64,000 nucleotides of DNA from Cyrtodaria siliqua (taxonomy: Eukaryota > Mollusca > Bivalvia > Adapedonta > Hiatellidae), in assembly GCA_037043455.1 (NCBI GenBank), contig JAWPHD010001806.1:1-64000 (forward strand), given 5' to 3'. The notes under the pieces are model-generated. The model did not search any database and was not told the origin of the DNA. It saw nothing but the letters and a program-made list of their open reading frames with translations. Positions within the stretch are counted from its first letter, which is position 1. Each line of letters starts with the position of its first letter. This document shows, one piece after another, positions 41,128-53,840 of the stretch. Position numbers and translations under genes: made by a program.

Positions 41128-41796
41128 TAGATAGATAGATACTTTATTGACTTAAACTTTTACAGTTTCTCATCATTACATACATAATTTGTAATACATA
41201 ATTATAATCACATGACAGGTTACACATACTTCTACACACTCACTTATAGTTAAATTTTCAATACTCCTTAATTAATCATAGCTCATATAAATCACACATT
41301 TTAATCAATAATCCAAGGATATCAAAAAACAAAAGGAATTATATATAAAATAACAATTTATGTGAGGATGTACTTGAATATATTTTAAGAAATAATATTT
41401 GGAATAGAACATCTGTCAGTAAACGCCTCTGACAAATATTTACTTAAATTAAAAAGTTCTTTCTTCTTTGAAGATTGTAGAAGTGTTATAAATTTAAACA
41501 TATTTGGCCTTTGTATGTAATATTTTCTGATATATTTCTTTCTAATATCATTATAAGCTGTACAAATTAAAACAAAGTGAAATTCGTCTTCAATATCAGT
41601 TGAATTACATATTTGACAAACTCTTTCATTTCTTTCAATCCTCTGTCTTGCATAACGACCTGTCTCAATTCTTAAGCTATGTGAAGATAAACGTAATTTA
41701 GTAAAAACACTTCGTAATCTTTTTGTACATAAAATATTCAGATAGTTTTCATATCCAAAATTATCTTTAACATGTCTATACAAACTTGATTATACA
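41128..41796 (-). pseudogene. LINE 3' fragment (non-LTR retrotransposon C-terminus)
   Basis: A 132-codon minus-strand frame (41385-41783) holds a zinc-knuckle-like CQICN...EDEFHFVLIC followed by YNDIRKKYIRKYY, the type of C-terminal domain found after reverse transcriptase in several invertebrate LINEs. The 3' UTR runs to a (TATC)n-type tail at 41128-41140 and contains 'caataaagt' near the end, a likely polyadenylation signal. It is 5'-truncated at about 41796, as is usual for LINE insertions. The RT domain is absent. Confidence 0.75.
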
Positions 41797-41854
41797 TTGT
41801 AACATGTTATAAACCCACAAGGGCATGCAGGTATAACTGCTGATACTACAATCA

Positions 41855-42005
41855 TAATGACCCTTATATCAAACTAATAAACATAATGACCCTTATATCA
41901 AACTAATAAACATAATTAATGACCATTATATCAAACTAATAAAAATAATGACCCTTATATCAAATTAATAAACATAATGACCCTTATATCAAACTAATAA
42001 ACAAA
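41855..42005 (+). repeat. ~31-bp minisatellite, five units
   Basis: Unit AATGACCCTTATATCAAACT then 'aataaacat', with small variants. It lies beside the LINE fragment's 5' side. Confidence 0.85.
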
Positions 42006-42299
42006 CATATTTACTCTATGATAGTAAATTCAATAAAATCTCATTTCAGTTATGCAAAAAAAGATGCATTAAATTGTCTACTTTTTTATTAAGGTTTTAT
42101 AGATTATTAAAGTCTCGTCATAGTACAGTATAGATACAATAAAACATTACATATGATTTTAACTATGCCATTCTAAAAGAACTATAAGAGACTAAGTGAA
42201 TGAACTAAAAAATATCACTCCTAAAAAAACTGTACAAACAATATAGACTGTAATGTTTGTACAGTTTTTTTGTTTTTAAAAGAGTGACATTTTTTTTAA

Positions 42300-42566
42300 A
42301 AGCAACATTAAAGATACTAACCTGCCAAATAATGGCAAAACCATGTATCAAAAACTCTATCCAGGTGTTCAGGTCATATAATAATGTATATTGGCTGATT
42401 AAAAGTAAAGGTTTATTCACAGATTCTAAAAAAACCATGATTGAATATGTGTAAAATGAATTATGTGTTGGTAACTTAATTCGATGCCCCAGTTTCGGGG
42501 TTCGGTCTGGCTTGTTAAAGCCATTTATATTGTGTCTATAGAGCTTGGATTCTCAAAATATGTAAG

Positions 42567-42600
<34 letters not shown>

Positions 42601-42690
42601 CGTTATCAGTATTTTTAGAAAGGTGAACATACGATGTAAAATTTGGCCGTTGTTGGTGGGATAGCTACTTTAAGTTACTGAAGTTGACAG
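42300..42690 (+). repeat. 'actaacctgccaaataatgg' repeat, copy 1
   Basis: Shares 'ctgtatccaggtgctcaggtcatataataat', 'ccatgactgaatatg', 'aaagccat' and 'gttgttggcgggatagct' with 48320-48496 plus 49868-50050 and, reversed, with 56340-56720. A (TA)n run is at 42570-42597. Copy 1 is uninterrupted, so it serves as the empty-site reference for the insertion at 48497. Confidence 0.75.
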
Positions 42691-42929
42691 GTATTGGTAT
42701 AAAATAGGTCTTATATTCAATTGTACTGGAAGGGAACAGGAAAGTCTTAGGTCTCATTGCAGTCAGGTCCTGAGGGCTCAAACTTGTAACCTCGTAACGT
42801 TTTACTGTACGGCATGCATTCTGGTAATATTTGCCTTTGCAAAGTTTATTTATGATTACAGTAAAATTCGTAAAATGACATGTAATAATTGTTATTAACT
42901 ACTTAATATCTGCCGTGTTTTGCAGGAGA

Positions 42930-43790
42930 CTGCACACATCATATGGTAAAACAAGACCAATATGGAGAGAAACTCAGCCAATATGAGAAAACTCGGCCAA
43001 TATGAAATTCTAGTAATCTGACTGGATAAGTCAATAAGGCCAATATATGACCAAGGTTTTGTTCTGTTTAAGGATGCTATTTTGAAAAAAACAACAAAAA
43101 ACAGCAATTAGATGATAAATTAGTTTGCCTATGTAATGTCGACATTCAAAATAATTAAAGTTTATTTATAAATTCGGTTACATCGACTTTGCTGAAATAT
43201 AGCTATTATCACGTTCATGTTTGATTTTCTCACGCGCTGTTGAGTGCTAACCGGGGCAGTAACAGACGACAACAATAACAACGAACGCGATTTTGGGGAT
43301 TCTGCCAAATGATATGCTGCAATATACGACCAGATGAATTCAGGGGCATACCTTGGCTTACTCGTATACGCCCGTGTGTATAATTCAGAGTTGGGTGTCA
43401 AAAATGAAAAAGCTAAAAATGCGAAAAATGCAATAGCAAGTGAAGCCGAAGGTGGGGTTAGGGGTAAATAAATATAAAAAAAACAAATGACTCTGGATAA
43501 TTAGAATAGGTTCAAAATAAGTTTCTAAGTCTCTCAAAACTACTTATTTAGGGTTCAATTTTTAACTCCCACCCCCATTTTATTTGAATCAGATACTGGT
43601 TATTAAATGTTATATTGAACATATACCTCTTGTTTTTTCCTACCTGTAAATGATGTTTAAAACATAGGAATAAAGGGAGATATTAAGTAGTTAATTAATA
43701 GAAATGTCATCAATTAAATGTATTTATATTGGCCCAGTTATTGGTCCTCGGACTGTCATATTGGCCCTGCATGCACGTTCTTCTGAAAAC
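42930..43790. repeat. Repeat DNA with 'ggccaatatg' words and a CAGGGGC element piece
   Basis: '(g)gccaatatg' recurs at 42955-43050 and inverted-type phrases ('catattggccc') at 43730-43770, suggesting diverged inverted ends. At 43341, CAGGGGCATACCTTGGCTTA and 'gcgaaaaatgcaata', 'ggtggggttagg' match the small element at 53657-53840. No gene seen. Confidence 0.4.
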
Positions 43791-44711
43791 ACTTAACAAC
43801 ATCATAATACAGATACTGGAGTGTTGTAATGAGGTAAGTTACTTTTTATTTGATAGTACAGTACAGCTCACGCAAAACCCACACTTTACTCTTTCACGGC
43901 GTGTGAGGAATTTACAAATCGCGTAATTACGCGGAGTTTCGATGAGAAAACTACTCAGAGTGAGAATCAGCTAAGCTCTCAGCGTACTAAAACCACGATA
44001 CTTCGCGTAGACAAACTCGGAGTTCGCCAAGTCAAAACTGCACAGGTAAAGGGTGCAATTTTTTCTAATTGCAGTCATTTTAATGCATACTTATTCAATA
44101 ACTTTGTTTTGGAAAAGTGGATGTGGAAACATTTGAATGCCCGGATTATGTATACTGGGTCACGATAGTTATATGGCGGTTCCTGTTAAACTTCAACATA
44201 AAATTCAATTAGTAATTATTATACTGGAAATTATAATTATGTTTTTAATTAATCGTTATATGTAAAAAAATTACTCATAATTCTGCTGTTTATTATTAAT
44301 ACATAGATGGGTTCTTAAGTCAGAAATAATCAAAAAAAATTGTAAATAATTCTGGGTCATAAACCCATTGTTAGTGCTGCTTGTTAAAAGGTACATACAT
44401 GGGTATTTATTTCAGTTGAAGAAGTGTGACTTTTGGACAACAGAAACGAACAAAACTTGTGATTAAATGCATTAAAAGTTTGAAATACATATTTGTTTCG
44501 AAATTTATTCATTGTATTTATCAGTTGTGTCAACTTTGCACAGAAAAGATGCACTCGGCGTCTCATTGTTTGTACTTTTTCTGGCGATTGGCATTTTCAA
44601 GCACGCTGTTGTCGGAAAAATTCAGATTTTTTCCCAATAATAAATCACCACAGGTGTGCACTCATGGTTAATTGGATTTGACGCGGAGTAACTCGGAGTG
44701 TTATTACTCCC
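43791..44711. other. Non-coding DNA, no gene seen
   Basis: Short hairpins occur (GGAGTGTTATTACTCC near 44695). The frames at 44384-44681 show no family resemblance. The LINE at 44712 inserted at the right edge. Confidence 0.45.
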
Positions 44712-47640
44712 AGTGACTCGACAATGGCATACTGAGATGGATATAATACTGAGAGAATGGATCGTGCAAATGGTAAGAAGGGTGGTGGTTTACTGATTTA
44801 CATTGCCAATAATATTTGTTATTCACGTAGAGCTGACATTGAAACTACACATATTGAATCATTGTGGATTCAAATCAATGTTGCTAATAACAAACCATTT
44901 TTGCTAAATTTTGTCTACAGGCCACCTGATTCGCCACAATCTTGGATAGATAATTACGAAACACAATTAGCCCGGGTAGATTATTTAAAATTAGAAACAA
45001 ATGTAATTGGTGATTTCAATATTGAATATTTTCCAGGCGAAGGTTTCAAAAATACGAAATGGAATGCTGTTGTTCTTGATTATGGGTTTTCGCAAGTTAT
45101 TAAATCACCAACAAGAGTAACAAACAATTCATCAACTATAATAGACCATATTTATAGTACAAATCCAGAAAATTTAAGCGAAATTAATGTACCATCGTAT
45201 TGTATTAGTGATCACTTTCCTGTTACATTCACAAGAAATATTAAGAATGGACTAATTAAAGAAAATACCCATAAACGTATGACCTATAGATGTTATAATA
45301 ATTTTGATGAAACTAGTTTTTGTCTTGATTTACGAAATAGCTGTCTTGAAGTTTCTGAAATGTTTGCTGATCCAAATGATTCATTAAATTTCTTGTATAA
45401 ACAAATAAATGCTGTTTTAGCTGAACATGCTCCAATTAAAACAAAACGAATAAAAACTAAAACTCTTCCAGGATGGTACACTGATGAAATTCACAGAGCA
45501 AGGGCGCTCAGAGATTTAAATCATAAATTAAAAAAGTGGGATCAATATAAAATGTGGAGAAATAAAACAACATCATTAATTAAAAAAGAAAAGAAAATAT
45601 TTTTCAACAAAGCTGTTCTTAAAAATAAAAACTCAACATATATTTGGAAAAATCTCAAAACAATTTCGAACAATGTTGACAGTGAATTAACTATACCTAA
45701 ACAAATTGTAATCGATGGCAAAGTGATTGAAGGACTCCCAAATATTATAAATGCGTTTAATGAGCATTTCGTTAATGTTTCTAAAAATTTAAACAAAGTT
45801 AAGTACATACCAGAAAACTTTGATAAGTTAAGGACGTTTTTAGATGAAAAGTTAGTCTTCAGTATTTAATTTTGATCTTATCACACCTTTTGAAGTAAAA
45901 ATAATAATTGATAAATTAGACGTAAATAAATCTACGGGATTAGATGGAATAGGTCTAGAATAATAAAATTATGCAGAGATATGTTAACTTTACCAATAGC
46001 TTCTTTGATAAATAAATGTTTGAGTCTCGGAGTTTTTCCGGATAAACTTAAGGAAGCATTTGTTCTCCCTATTCCTAAGAATGGTAAAATAGATGATGTA
46101 AATAATTACAGACCTATCTCAATACTTCCGACAATATCAAAAATATTTGAAAGATTTATTGCTAATCAAATGCTTACCTATTTCAAGAAGACATCCATTC
46201 TATTTGCCCGCCAATCAGGTTTTCGTAAAAACCACTCTTGTCAAACGGCACTTATACACATTGTTGATACATGGCTCAAAGAAATAGACTCAGGAAATAT
46301 TGTAGGATCACTATTTTTAGATCTTAGTAAACCCTTTGATTTGATCGATCATGAAATCCTCTTGTTTAAATTAAGACTGTATCATTTTTCAGAAGCATCT
46401 ATTAAATTATTTCAGTCTTATCTTTCAAACAGAAGCCAAGTAGTTAAGGTCGGTGACACAATCTCAAATGTTCTTCCTGTGATTTCCGGGGTACCGCAGG
46501 GTTCTATCTTAGGACCGCTACTCTTTCTGTTATATGTAAATGACATACCTTTGTATATTGAGCACACCAATGTAGATATGTACGCAGACGATACAACACT
46601 TTGTGCATTTGGGAAAACAATATCGTGTATTCAGACTAAATCGCAAACAGATTTAAACAATGTAAATGATTGGTGCACGATAAATAATATGATTATTAAT
46701 CCCATTAAGTCAACTTGTATGATAACTGGACCAAATAAAACTTTAGCAAAGTGTGCAGCATTGCTGCTTCAAACTAATAATACAGATATTCAAAATGTAA
46801 AAGTACAAAAATTACTAGGCATCTATATTGACGAATCATTATCTTGGAAAAATCATATATCTAAAACATGTACTAAACTTGTGTCAAAAATAAATCTGTT
46901 GAAAAGGATCTCCTACTACCTAACATATGACATGAAAAAATTGTTCTATAACTCATATATTATGTCTACATTTGATTATGGCTGTATAACATGGAGCAAA
47001 GCAAATAAACCTCTATAAACAGAATACTTAAAATTCAAAAAAAGGGCTGCTAGAATCATTCTCATGAAACCTATAAACACACCATCTAAAATAATGTTTG
47101 AAGAACTGAAGTGGCTTACCTTTGAACGGAGATGTGAATATCACACATGTGTTATGATTTATAAATCAATAAACAATTTAACACCTGATTACATAACCGA
47201 TTTAATATCGTTCTCTACAAATTCAAATTATAATTTAAGATCTGTTGCTAGAAAGGATATTGCCCATTTAACACTTAGAACAAACATTCTTAAACGTACT
47301 TTTGGTTTTTCAGGAATGGTAGTTTGGAACATGATCCCCGTTGATATACGAGCCTCGCTGTCTTTAGTTACATTTAAGACTAAATTAAAATCATTTCTTT
47401 TAATGAAAGAGTGAAACCCCAGTTTGAATTATAACTTTATGTTACAAAAGTATGAAAATGTGTCTGTCTTGTTGAAGTTATAAAGTGATGCATGTATTGT
47501 TTTATCTTGCATTATATGCTTACATTGTTATATTGTGTTGATTTATAGATGGCCATATTGTAAAAAAGACTTGTGTAAATGCTATGTCTTAATATGTTAC
47601 CTTCTTGAAATAAAGTTATTATTATTATTATTATTATTAT
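44712..47640 (+). mobile_element. Damaged LINE (CR1/Jockey-like non-LTR retrotransposon)
   Basis: An endonuclease plus reverse transcriptase element, 5'-truncated within the endonuclease domain and ending in a (ATT)n microsatellite tail (47616-47640) just after 'gaaataaagttatta'. (ATT)-type tails and this ORF order are typical of CR1/L2/Jockey-group elements; the exact clade is not determined. A reliable target duplication could not be read. Confidence 0.88.
44757..47414 (+). pseudogene. LINE ORF2: endonuclease and reverse transcriptase
   Basis: Three blocks in one frame. 44757-45869 holds the APE-type endonuclease C-terminal half: KKGGGLLIYI, LNFVYRPPDSP, the catalytic GDFNIEYFPG and ISDHFPVTF, then a Lys-rich linker. 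45981-47018 is the reverse transcriptase: NNYRPISILPTISKIFER, QSGFRKNHSCQTAL, SGVPQGSILGPLLF and the catalytic MYADDTTL. 47064-47414 is the C-terminal tail with VVWNMIPVDIRA. Damage: frame changes near 45860 and 45950 between the blocks, and near 47016. In the first RT motif the usual DLSKAFD reads DLSKPFD. It cannot make a full protein but is relatively young, since over 80% stays open. Confidence 0.9.
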
Positions 47641-47712
47641 ACTTTCGCCACGTGGATTCGCCGAGTCCAAACACTGATTTAAAACTAGAATATATTATAT
47701 ATATACCCTTTA

Positions 47713-47745
47713 ACCCTTAACCCGCTAATAGCCTTTGGGTCCTTT
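47713..47745 (-). repeat. End fragment of the CCTTAACCTGCTA MITE
   Basis: CCTTAACCCGCTAATAGCCT followed by 'ttgggtcc' is the reverse complement of the right end of the 28766-28951 MITE. Confidence 0.55.
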
Positions 47746-47808
47746 CTAAACCCAGACCAACCTGCGAATTGAAGTAGGTTTAAAAGTAAAAATAATACTG
47801 ATCAATAC

Positions 47809-47882
47809 TGGATTAATAAATCAAGGATTAATAAATCAAGGATTAATAAATCAAGGATTAATAAATCAAGGATTAATAAATA
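47809..47882 (+). repeat. 15-bp minisatellite GGATTAATAAATCAA, five units
   Basis: Five near-perfect tandem units of GGATTAATAAATCAA, starting within 'atactggattaataa' and ending 'aatagagaaac'. Confidence 0.9.
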
Positions 47883-48319
47883 GAGAAACTAATCTTAAAG
47901 CTTCATACATACTTCAAGATTGCTGTGCACATGTGTCCCTTTTACACTCTAACTGGATTTAAGTATCTCAATTGAGTTTTTAAAGGGACACATGGCAATC
48001 TTGATTTTGTTACAACTCGCTGCATCCTGTTTAATAATTATTTGAATAGTTCAAAACAATTTTTTTTTGCATATTAATATTGTCGATTAAATTGTGCCTA
48101 TAATATTTAAACCTAGTAGAATAAGCTAGTAGAATAAGGAAGAAAATTTGAAATCTCGCAAGCTGTATTACCTTTTATTTAAATTTATGCAAGCAGGTTT
48201 GAAGTTATTAACAAGAATCATGGAGTAACTTAATGATTGATAACTACTTTAATTAGGATTGCTGTGTGTCCCTTTAACATAAGTATCCAATGAACCTGTC
48301 TAGGTTGCCTTAAAGGCAC

Positions 48320-50050
48320 TAACCCACCAAATAACGACAAAATTACACTATAAAACCATTTATCAAAACTGTATCCAGGTGCTCAGGTCATATAATAATT
48401 AATGTACATGTGCTGATTAAAAATACAGGTTTATCCATGGGTTCTTAAAATACCCATGACTGAATATGCGTAAACTGAATTGTGAGCTGGTATAATCAGG
48501 GTTCCGGAAATACGGTTGCCCGACGCCAAGTGGATTTTGGGTGCGGGCAAGTGACCTTCACAAATCTGGTTGCCCGCCACTTGCCCGACGGACATTTCCA
48601 TTCCAGACCAAATCAAGTGGCAAACTAGCCAAATCAGAATTTCATTTTGATAACTGAATAAAACTGGCTGCTGTTTTTCGCCACTGAGCGATTGTTAAAA
48701 AGATCAAACAACTTTCGGTACAATCAACAATCTCGCCCCAGGCAGCTTAATTTGTGGCATTATTTCAATAAACAACTAATTAACCCACACGCGCATTTCA
48801 CACCATTTGAAAACAACACCTTATCCTCACACGACCGTCAGACGTGTGTCCATTGGCCAATGAAATCGCGGCAATTATGTCCGTGTCCTTCCAACCATAA
48901 ACATAAGTACTTTCAGAAATCGTTTCCAAATAATCTCTGAACGTCATTTGGACCTTCCATCAATCAAATCAGAAAACTCTTTCTTAATTTGCAAATTTAA
49001 TGTGTCAAAATAATGATTGACAGACCCACGTGACGTTATGTTTTTGTTTAGATAATCTTGCCAAAGATTTTTTTCGTAACGAAAATACATTTTTTTTTAC
49101 TCGAAGCACTCGTTTATCAATGCGCTTTTATGAGGTATTTGGTGTATTTCATTGATATAGTCTGTAATTAATTTCAGAACAATCACGGAACCTTTTTCTG
49201 AAGTTCTGAACTTTTGCTTTTGATAAACATGCCTCTTGCTTTAATCTAATTCCATTTAGTTAAAATACAAAGTCGTAGGAACGTTACCATGGTTGCAGAA
49301 ATTGGGGGCTAAGTGAATATTGTTAATAACGTTTTTGTCTTGTTTTTTTGCTTGTCACACTAAATGACCACAATAGCTTCTTTTTTTTCTGTCAACTGGT
49401 TAATTGTACACACTGTGACATTAAAAGTTCCATACACTAGCTGCCAAGCAATTTTTTTGGATGGTCACCAAAAATAATGGGGTTGTGTGTGTTGTGATTG
49501 GTGGGGTGGGAGGGCGGAATAAAATGAGTTTGAATACGTCACATTCATCATTTTATGATTTAAGTAACACAAATATGTAATAGACACAAAAAGAAGAAAA
49601 TGCAACCATTTGATTTTTTTATATGAATAAATACAATGTATTAACTAATACATAAAATACATTCTCCCTTTCTTTTCTAACTAAGTATAATGGTCCAAAT
49701 TATGCGGTGGTCCGTCCCGTTTAACACGAATAATGGTAAAGCGCCAATTTTTAGGGAAATTAAGTGTTCTTAAATGTGGGGCAAGTGACATTATGGGCAG
49801 GGCAAGTGACTTTTGAAAATCCACTTGCCCTGGGCAAGTGGATTTTCAAAATATTTCCAGAACCCTGATAATGCTTACTTCAACCTCCAGATTTGGGCTT
49901 TGGCCTTTCTGGTTAAAGCCATAAGCTATATATATATATACCTCATTGTCAGCAGGTTTAGAAATGGTGTACATAAAAATTATGTTTACACAATCTGGCT
50001 GTTGTTGACGGGGATAGCTATTTTAATATACTGTCATAATATAGAGATTT
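48320..50050 (+). repeat. 'actaacctgccaaataatgg' repeat, copy 2, split by an insertion
   Basis: 48320-48496 and 49868-50050 together form one copy of the 42300-42690 family. The central 48497-49867 is a CAGGG-ended element. Copies 1 and 3 lack it and define the pre-insertion site. Confidence 0.8.
48497..49867. mobile_element. CAGGGTTCC-ended transposon, 1.37 kb
   Basis: Left CAGGGTTCCGGAAAT and right ATTTCCAGAACCCTG are inverted ends, and subterminal 'gccacttgcccgacgg', 'gggcaagtggatttt' words recur in both orientations. The flanks carry a 5-bp direct repeat ATAAT (48492-48496 and 49868-49872). Inside, an 82-codon frame (48692-48940) is His/Asn/Lys-rich without a recognised domain. The termini suggest hAT, but 5 bp is shorter than hAT's usual 8, so class is open. 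Confidence 0.75.
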
Positions 50051-50468
50051 AAGTACAAATGGCTTTTTAACAGAATGGATTTAATTTCAGTTTAACAAGA
50101 ATCTGTGCAACTGAAGCCATAATAAGATAACAATCAATTGCTTTCTAAAACATGTGCTCCCCCATACTGTTCTGTTATTTCTCGTTATTGAACCACAATC
50201 CTCATTAAAACTCTGGCAGCATCACTTACATATTCCGAATGCATTTCAATTCAATTCAGAATTGAAATGGTTTTTTTAACAAGAATTGGAGGACTCTGAG
50301 GACATGTGATATTTCAGATCTCAAATGGGGAATTCAGTGGGGTTTAATTTTTCAGGAATTTTTTGTTTTTTCATTTTGAGACGGTACACATTTTAGCGCG
50401 AAACATATTTTCAGTCTCAAAATGCATGCTAATCTACTGTGAATGATATGTTTTTAAACTATCATTTG

Positions 50469-51004
50469 GGGTGCTTGTTTCAGCCAAAGGTTTTTCTGCA
50501 GTAGCTTGAGCAATTTAAATAATACGTACATGAATTATATATCATTAGAACTGGTATTTTTAGTGGTAAATAAAAATACATTAGATTTGAAAGTCAGTTG
50601 AGAAATAAATATTTTACAGCCCAAATGATTTTTTGATGGGGCTTTTCCCATGTAATTAAATTCCTTGTTGGTGGGACAGCAGAAAATTAAGAAATTTCAT
50701 GTAACTTCAGTTAGCCTTCATGCTTTGCTATAAAACTTTCAGGGTGCTTAATTTACGAATATCCGTAAATTTAAAAACATTTTTGGATAAACATCCTCAT
50801 GCAGCAGAATTTTGCATTGAATTTTCCCCATCAAAAACAGCTTTTGCGCATGACATTTTTATTTCTCAACCGATTTTGAAAAGTAAGATATTTTCATTTA
50901 CCACTAAAAATGTCTGTTTAACTGATATACAACTTATTTAGGTATGAGATGTATTTTGCCTGAAAAGTCCACAAATCAAAACCTTTGGCTGAAACAAGCG
51001 CACC
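50469..51004. repeat. Long imperfect inverted repeat (~536 bp)
   Basis: Left GGTGCTTGTTTCAGCCAAAG, then 'tttttagtggtaaataaaaata', 'cagttgagaaataaat' and 'ttttttgatgggg', is mirrored by 'ccccatcaaaaacag', 'atttctcaaccgatttt', 'ttcatttaccactaaaaatg' and 'cctttggctgaaacaagcgcacc'. Arms of about 200 bases. The 73-codon frame (50720-50941) lies in the right arm and is not a gene. Confidence 0.75.
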
Positions 51005-51299
51005 AAACAATAATGTTGATTCACGACATTTCCTACTGGTCTTCATATATTTTCCTATGACTTTTTTTATGATTAGCTACGTAGCTAGAACTGTCTATCC
51101 TAAGCATAATTCAGCTTTAAAAATAATAGGTCATCAGCTTGGGTTCTGAGATATCTTAAGATAAATATATGACCCATATCCGAATTTTTGCAAATTTTTC
51201 CTATAGTTACAGTACAAACTAAATTAGGCAAAAAAGAAGATATATATATACCGGTAGTAGCAAAAATTGAATGACATCAATTTTATTCTATCTCAATAC

Positions 51300-52174
51300 C
51301 AGGGAGTAAGTATACAGGGAGGAGACACGGGTTCATAAACGCTCTATTTTAGCGATTTATGTTGTCGCGCTAGAACCACATCACATGGTCCGAGTATTAA
51401 CTTCCATACCCCAACTAACCCCTTCTCCAAGAAGCAAAAACGGGGTTGACTGGGGTATGAAAAAAACAAGATTTATCTTAATTTACTAAGTGCGTTACAT
51501 TTGAAAAGTTAAAATTTCAGCCAACATCTCGAAATAGGTGGTCTTTACAGGCTTTCTGTTATAATCAACATCACGAAATTACCTTCTTGACAAAGATAAA
51601 TATAACTACTATTCACTTTTTGTTATTATTAATGCCTAATGTAACCCATACTTCATATCTCGATTGCAATAGCTCTGCACCATTTTTTTTAATTTGAAAA
51701 AATAAAAATTTCAGGTGGGTTCTCAAAAGAGGCATTTTCATCACCTCTTTTTAGGCTTTGTCTTATAATCACACCGTGAAATTAAGTTCTTGACAAAGAT
51801 AAATATGTCTTCTATTCACTTTATGTTATTATTAATGCCTAATATAACCCGCAGTCTCATATCTCGTTTGGAATAACTATACACTGTCACCAATTTTTAT
51901 TTGGCGGCGAGTGAATCCGTCTGGTAAAATGTGCTTTTATAAATGCAAACAAATACACGCTCTGTATCAGAGGACACAATGTGAATAAATAGTACTTATG
52001 TTTACATTTCGCACCTTTATTGCATTGGTGAGTGTAATAATTTATAAGAATTTGCTGTTTTTCACACACGCGCGCAACAATGGGAAGTAGTCATTTTCAT
52101 ACAGTAGTGAAACACGCGCGACAACATAAAATGGCAAAACGATCCGTCTCTCCTCCCTGTATACTTACTCCCTG
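51300..52174. mobile_element. CAGGGAGTAAGTATACAGGG-ended element, 875 bp
   Basis: Left CAGGGAGTAAGTATACAGGG then 'aggagac' is mirrored by 'gtctctcctccctgtatacttactccctg', about 25 near-perfect bases, with an inner pair GTTGTCGCGC / GCGCGACAAC. The flanks share TCAATAC (51293-51299 and 52175-52181), a 7-bp direct repeat. Interior units of about 200 bp repeat 'ttcttgacaaagataaata(t)', 'tattcacttt(t/a)tgttattattaatgcctaat' at 51590 and 51790. 51385-51470 is shared, reversed, with the 22525/29432 family. hAT-like ends, no transposase. Confidence 0.8.
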
Positions 52175-52199
52175 TCAATACATATGATCCCATTATATA

Positions 52200-53656
52200 T
52201 ATATATATATGACGAAAAATGCATGATATATGTGGAAATAAATGGGAATATTACTTTTATATTGCCTTGCATTATATATATAATTCTTGGAAAAAATGGC
52301 AGATTTTGTTGAAAAAAAAGAGACATTTCTAGAGAAAAAAAGTATTTCCTATGATCAACTTTTTTTGAAAACTTCTGTATTGTTAGCAAATACCACATAC
52401 TTCAAGATAATGAAATTGACTTGTTACCATACTTGTTTTTTGATAAAAAGGCAGTTATAAACCTAAAATTTCTAAAAATGTATACATTTTGGAGCAAACA
52501 AAAAATAGACATTTTTTCTTTAACTGTAAAGTTCTACATATTCTTTTTTATTTAAATTGATTCCCCATTTGTAAAAATAGAATACAGTCATCAAGCCTTA
52601 ATATCTAACGTTTTAAGTTAATTCTTAACTTTCAGGCTGACATTTATGCATAAATGCGCTAAGTATACAAAAGCAACAGCCACTGAACCAATAAATCTCT
52701 CCATCATTACGTGGTCAAGCGTTAATTCCATTAGCAGGATTTTATAACGGATATTTCGTCAATAAAACACGTTTTAAAACTTCTTAGCATCTTAGGTCAT
52801 ATCGAATTGGAACGGGAAAAAGTGATGAGCAAAAAATTACAACTAGAAGAGTGTTCTAATTTGGAACACTTGTGTTGCCTGCCGTGTGCTTATTTCAGCA
52901 AGTAAAATCAGTTATGAGCTTCGTTAGGTTGAAGTTTTATGAAAGGGGGCATTACTCTGAGAAAATGGAAGCAGGTTAAAGTGTGAAGGATGACGGACAA
53001 TGGACAGTGATGGGATCATCCCTAAGTGTCTGCCATGCTATGCACGTGACACAAAGGAAGTGGGGTGGACGGGGAGGGCGGAGGATTGTTGTAGGGAATA
53101 ACAGTCGGCCATTTCTTTGGCAACAGGCCAACTCAGCAGAGCGGCTAGGTGCCAAAATCCTATAAAAAAGTGTGAAGCATTCTTAAATATCATAGAAAGC
53201 CATTGAGTCTGTAAACTGCAGTCAAGCAAGTGTTGGTTTCGTGACACATAGGCTTATCTCATTCTGTTTGAACTTGACTTGGCTAGTCTGTGGAGGAGAG
53301 CGTCTTAAATCTAGTTGGCAGGCCATATAATGTCTCTGGAGTTTAAAGTTGGCAAGGTTCAGTGGCATGATGACATTTTGCTGGGTTTGATTGCTTTTTA
53401 CAATCAGTGATGTTTATTGTTCAGGCTGTGCTATATTTGATCCTTTCTGACTTATCAATGAGAGTAATGAGCTGATGGCAATAATGGTTGAGAATAAACA
53501 TGATTGCTCGACTTTCACATCAATTTATGTTGAATTATATTGCTCAGATATCAGGAAAAAGGTTTATTCAGCTTTATGGTAATTGAAAGACTTTATAGCA
53601 ATAATCCCATCATATTATTTTCTAAATCAAAGACATAATAAAATGATGGCATAGTA
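52200..53656. other. Non-coding DNA, no gene seen
   Basis: (TA)n at 52195-52210. A partial copy of the 22525-family repeat lies at 52711-52790. The frame at 52983-53165 and its antisense are in moderately GC-rich sequence without a recognised domain or splice pattern. Confidence 0.4.
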
Positions 53657-53840
53657 CAGGGGCGTACCTGGGCATACGCACTAACACACGTGCATACAGG
53701 CTATTAAAGAAGCAAACAAATAAAAAAGGCAAAAAGAGCGAAAAATGCAATAAAAACTGAAGGTAAAGTGGGGTTAGGCACATTTGTGAATCCAAAACTC
53801 GATGGTGCGTATACCTAAATTAGCCCCAGGAATGCCACTG
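53657..53840. mobile_element. Short CAGGGGC-ended MITE, 184 bp
   Basis: Left CAGGGGCGTACCTGGGCATA then 'cgca' and right 'tgcgtataccta...ccccaggaatgccactg' are imperfect inverted ends. Flanks share ATAGTA (53651-53656 and 53841-53846). A related piece is at 43341-43470. No coding potential. Confidence 0.65.

Noticed and set aside
52983..53247. Overlapping 60- and 69-codon frames in GC-richer DNA
   Set aside because: No domain, no codon signal or splice sites; equally open on both strands.
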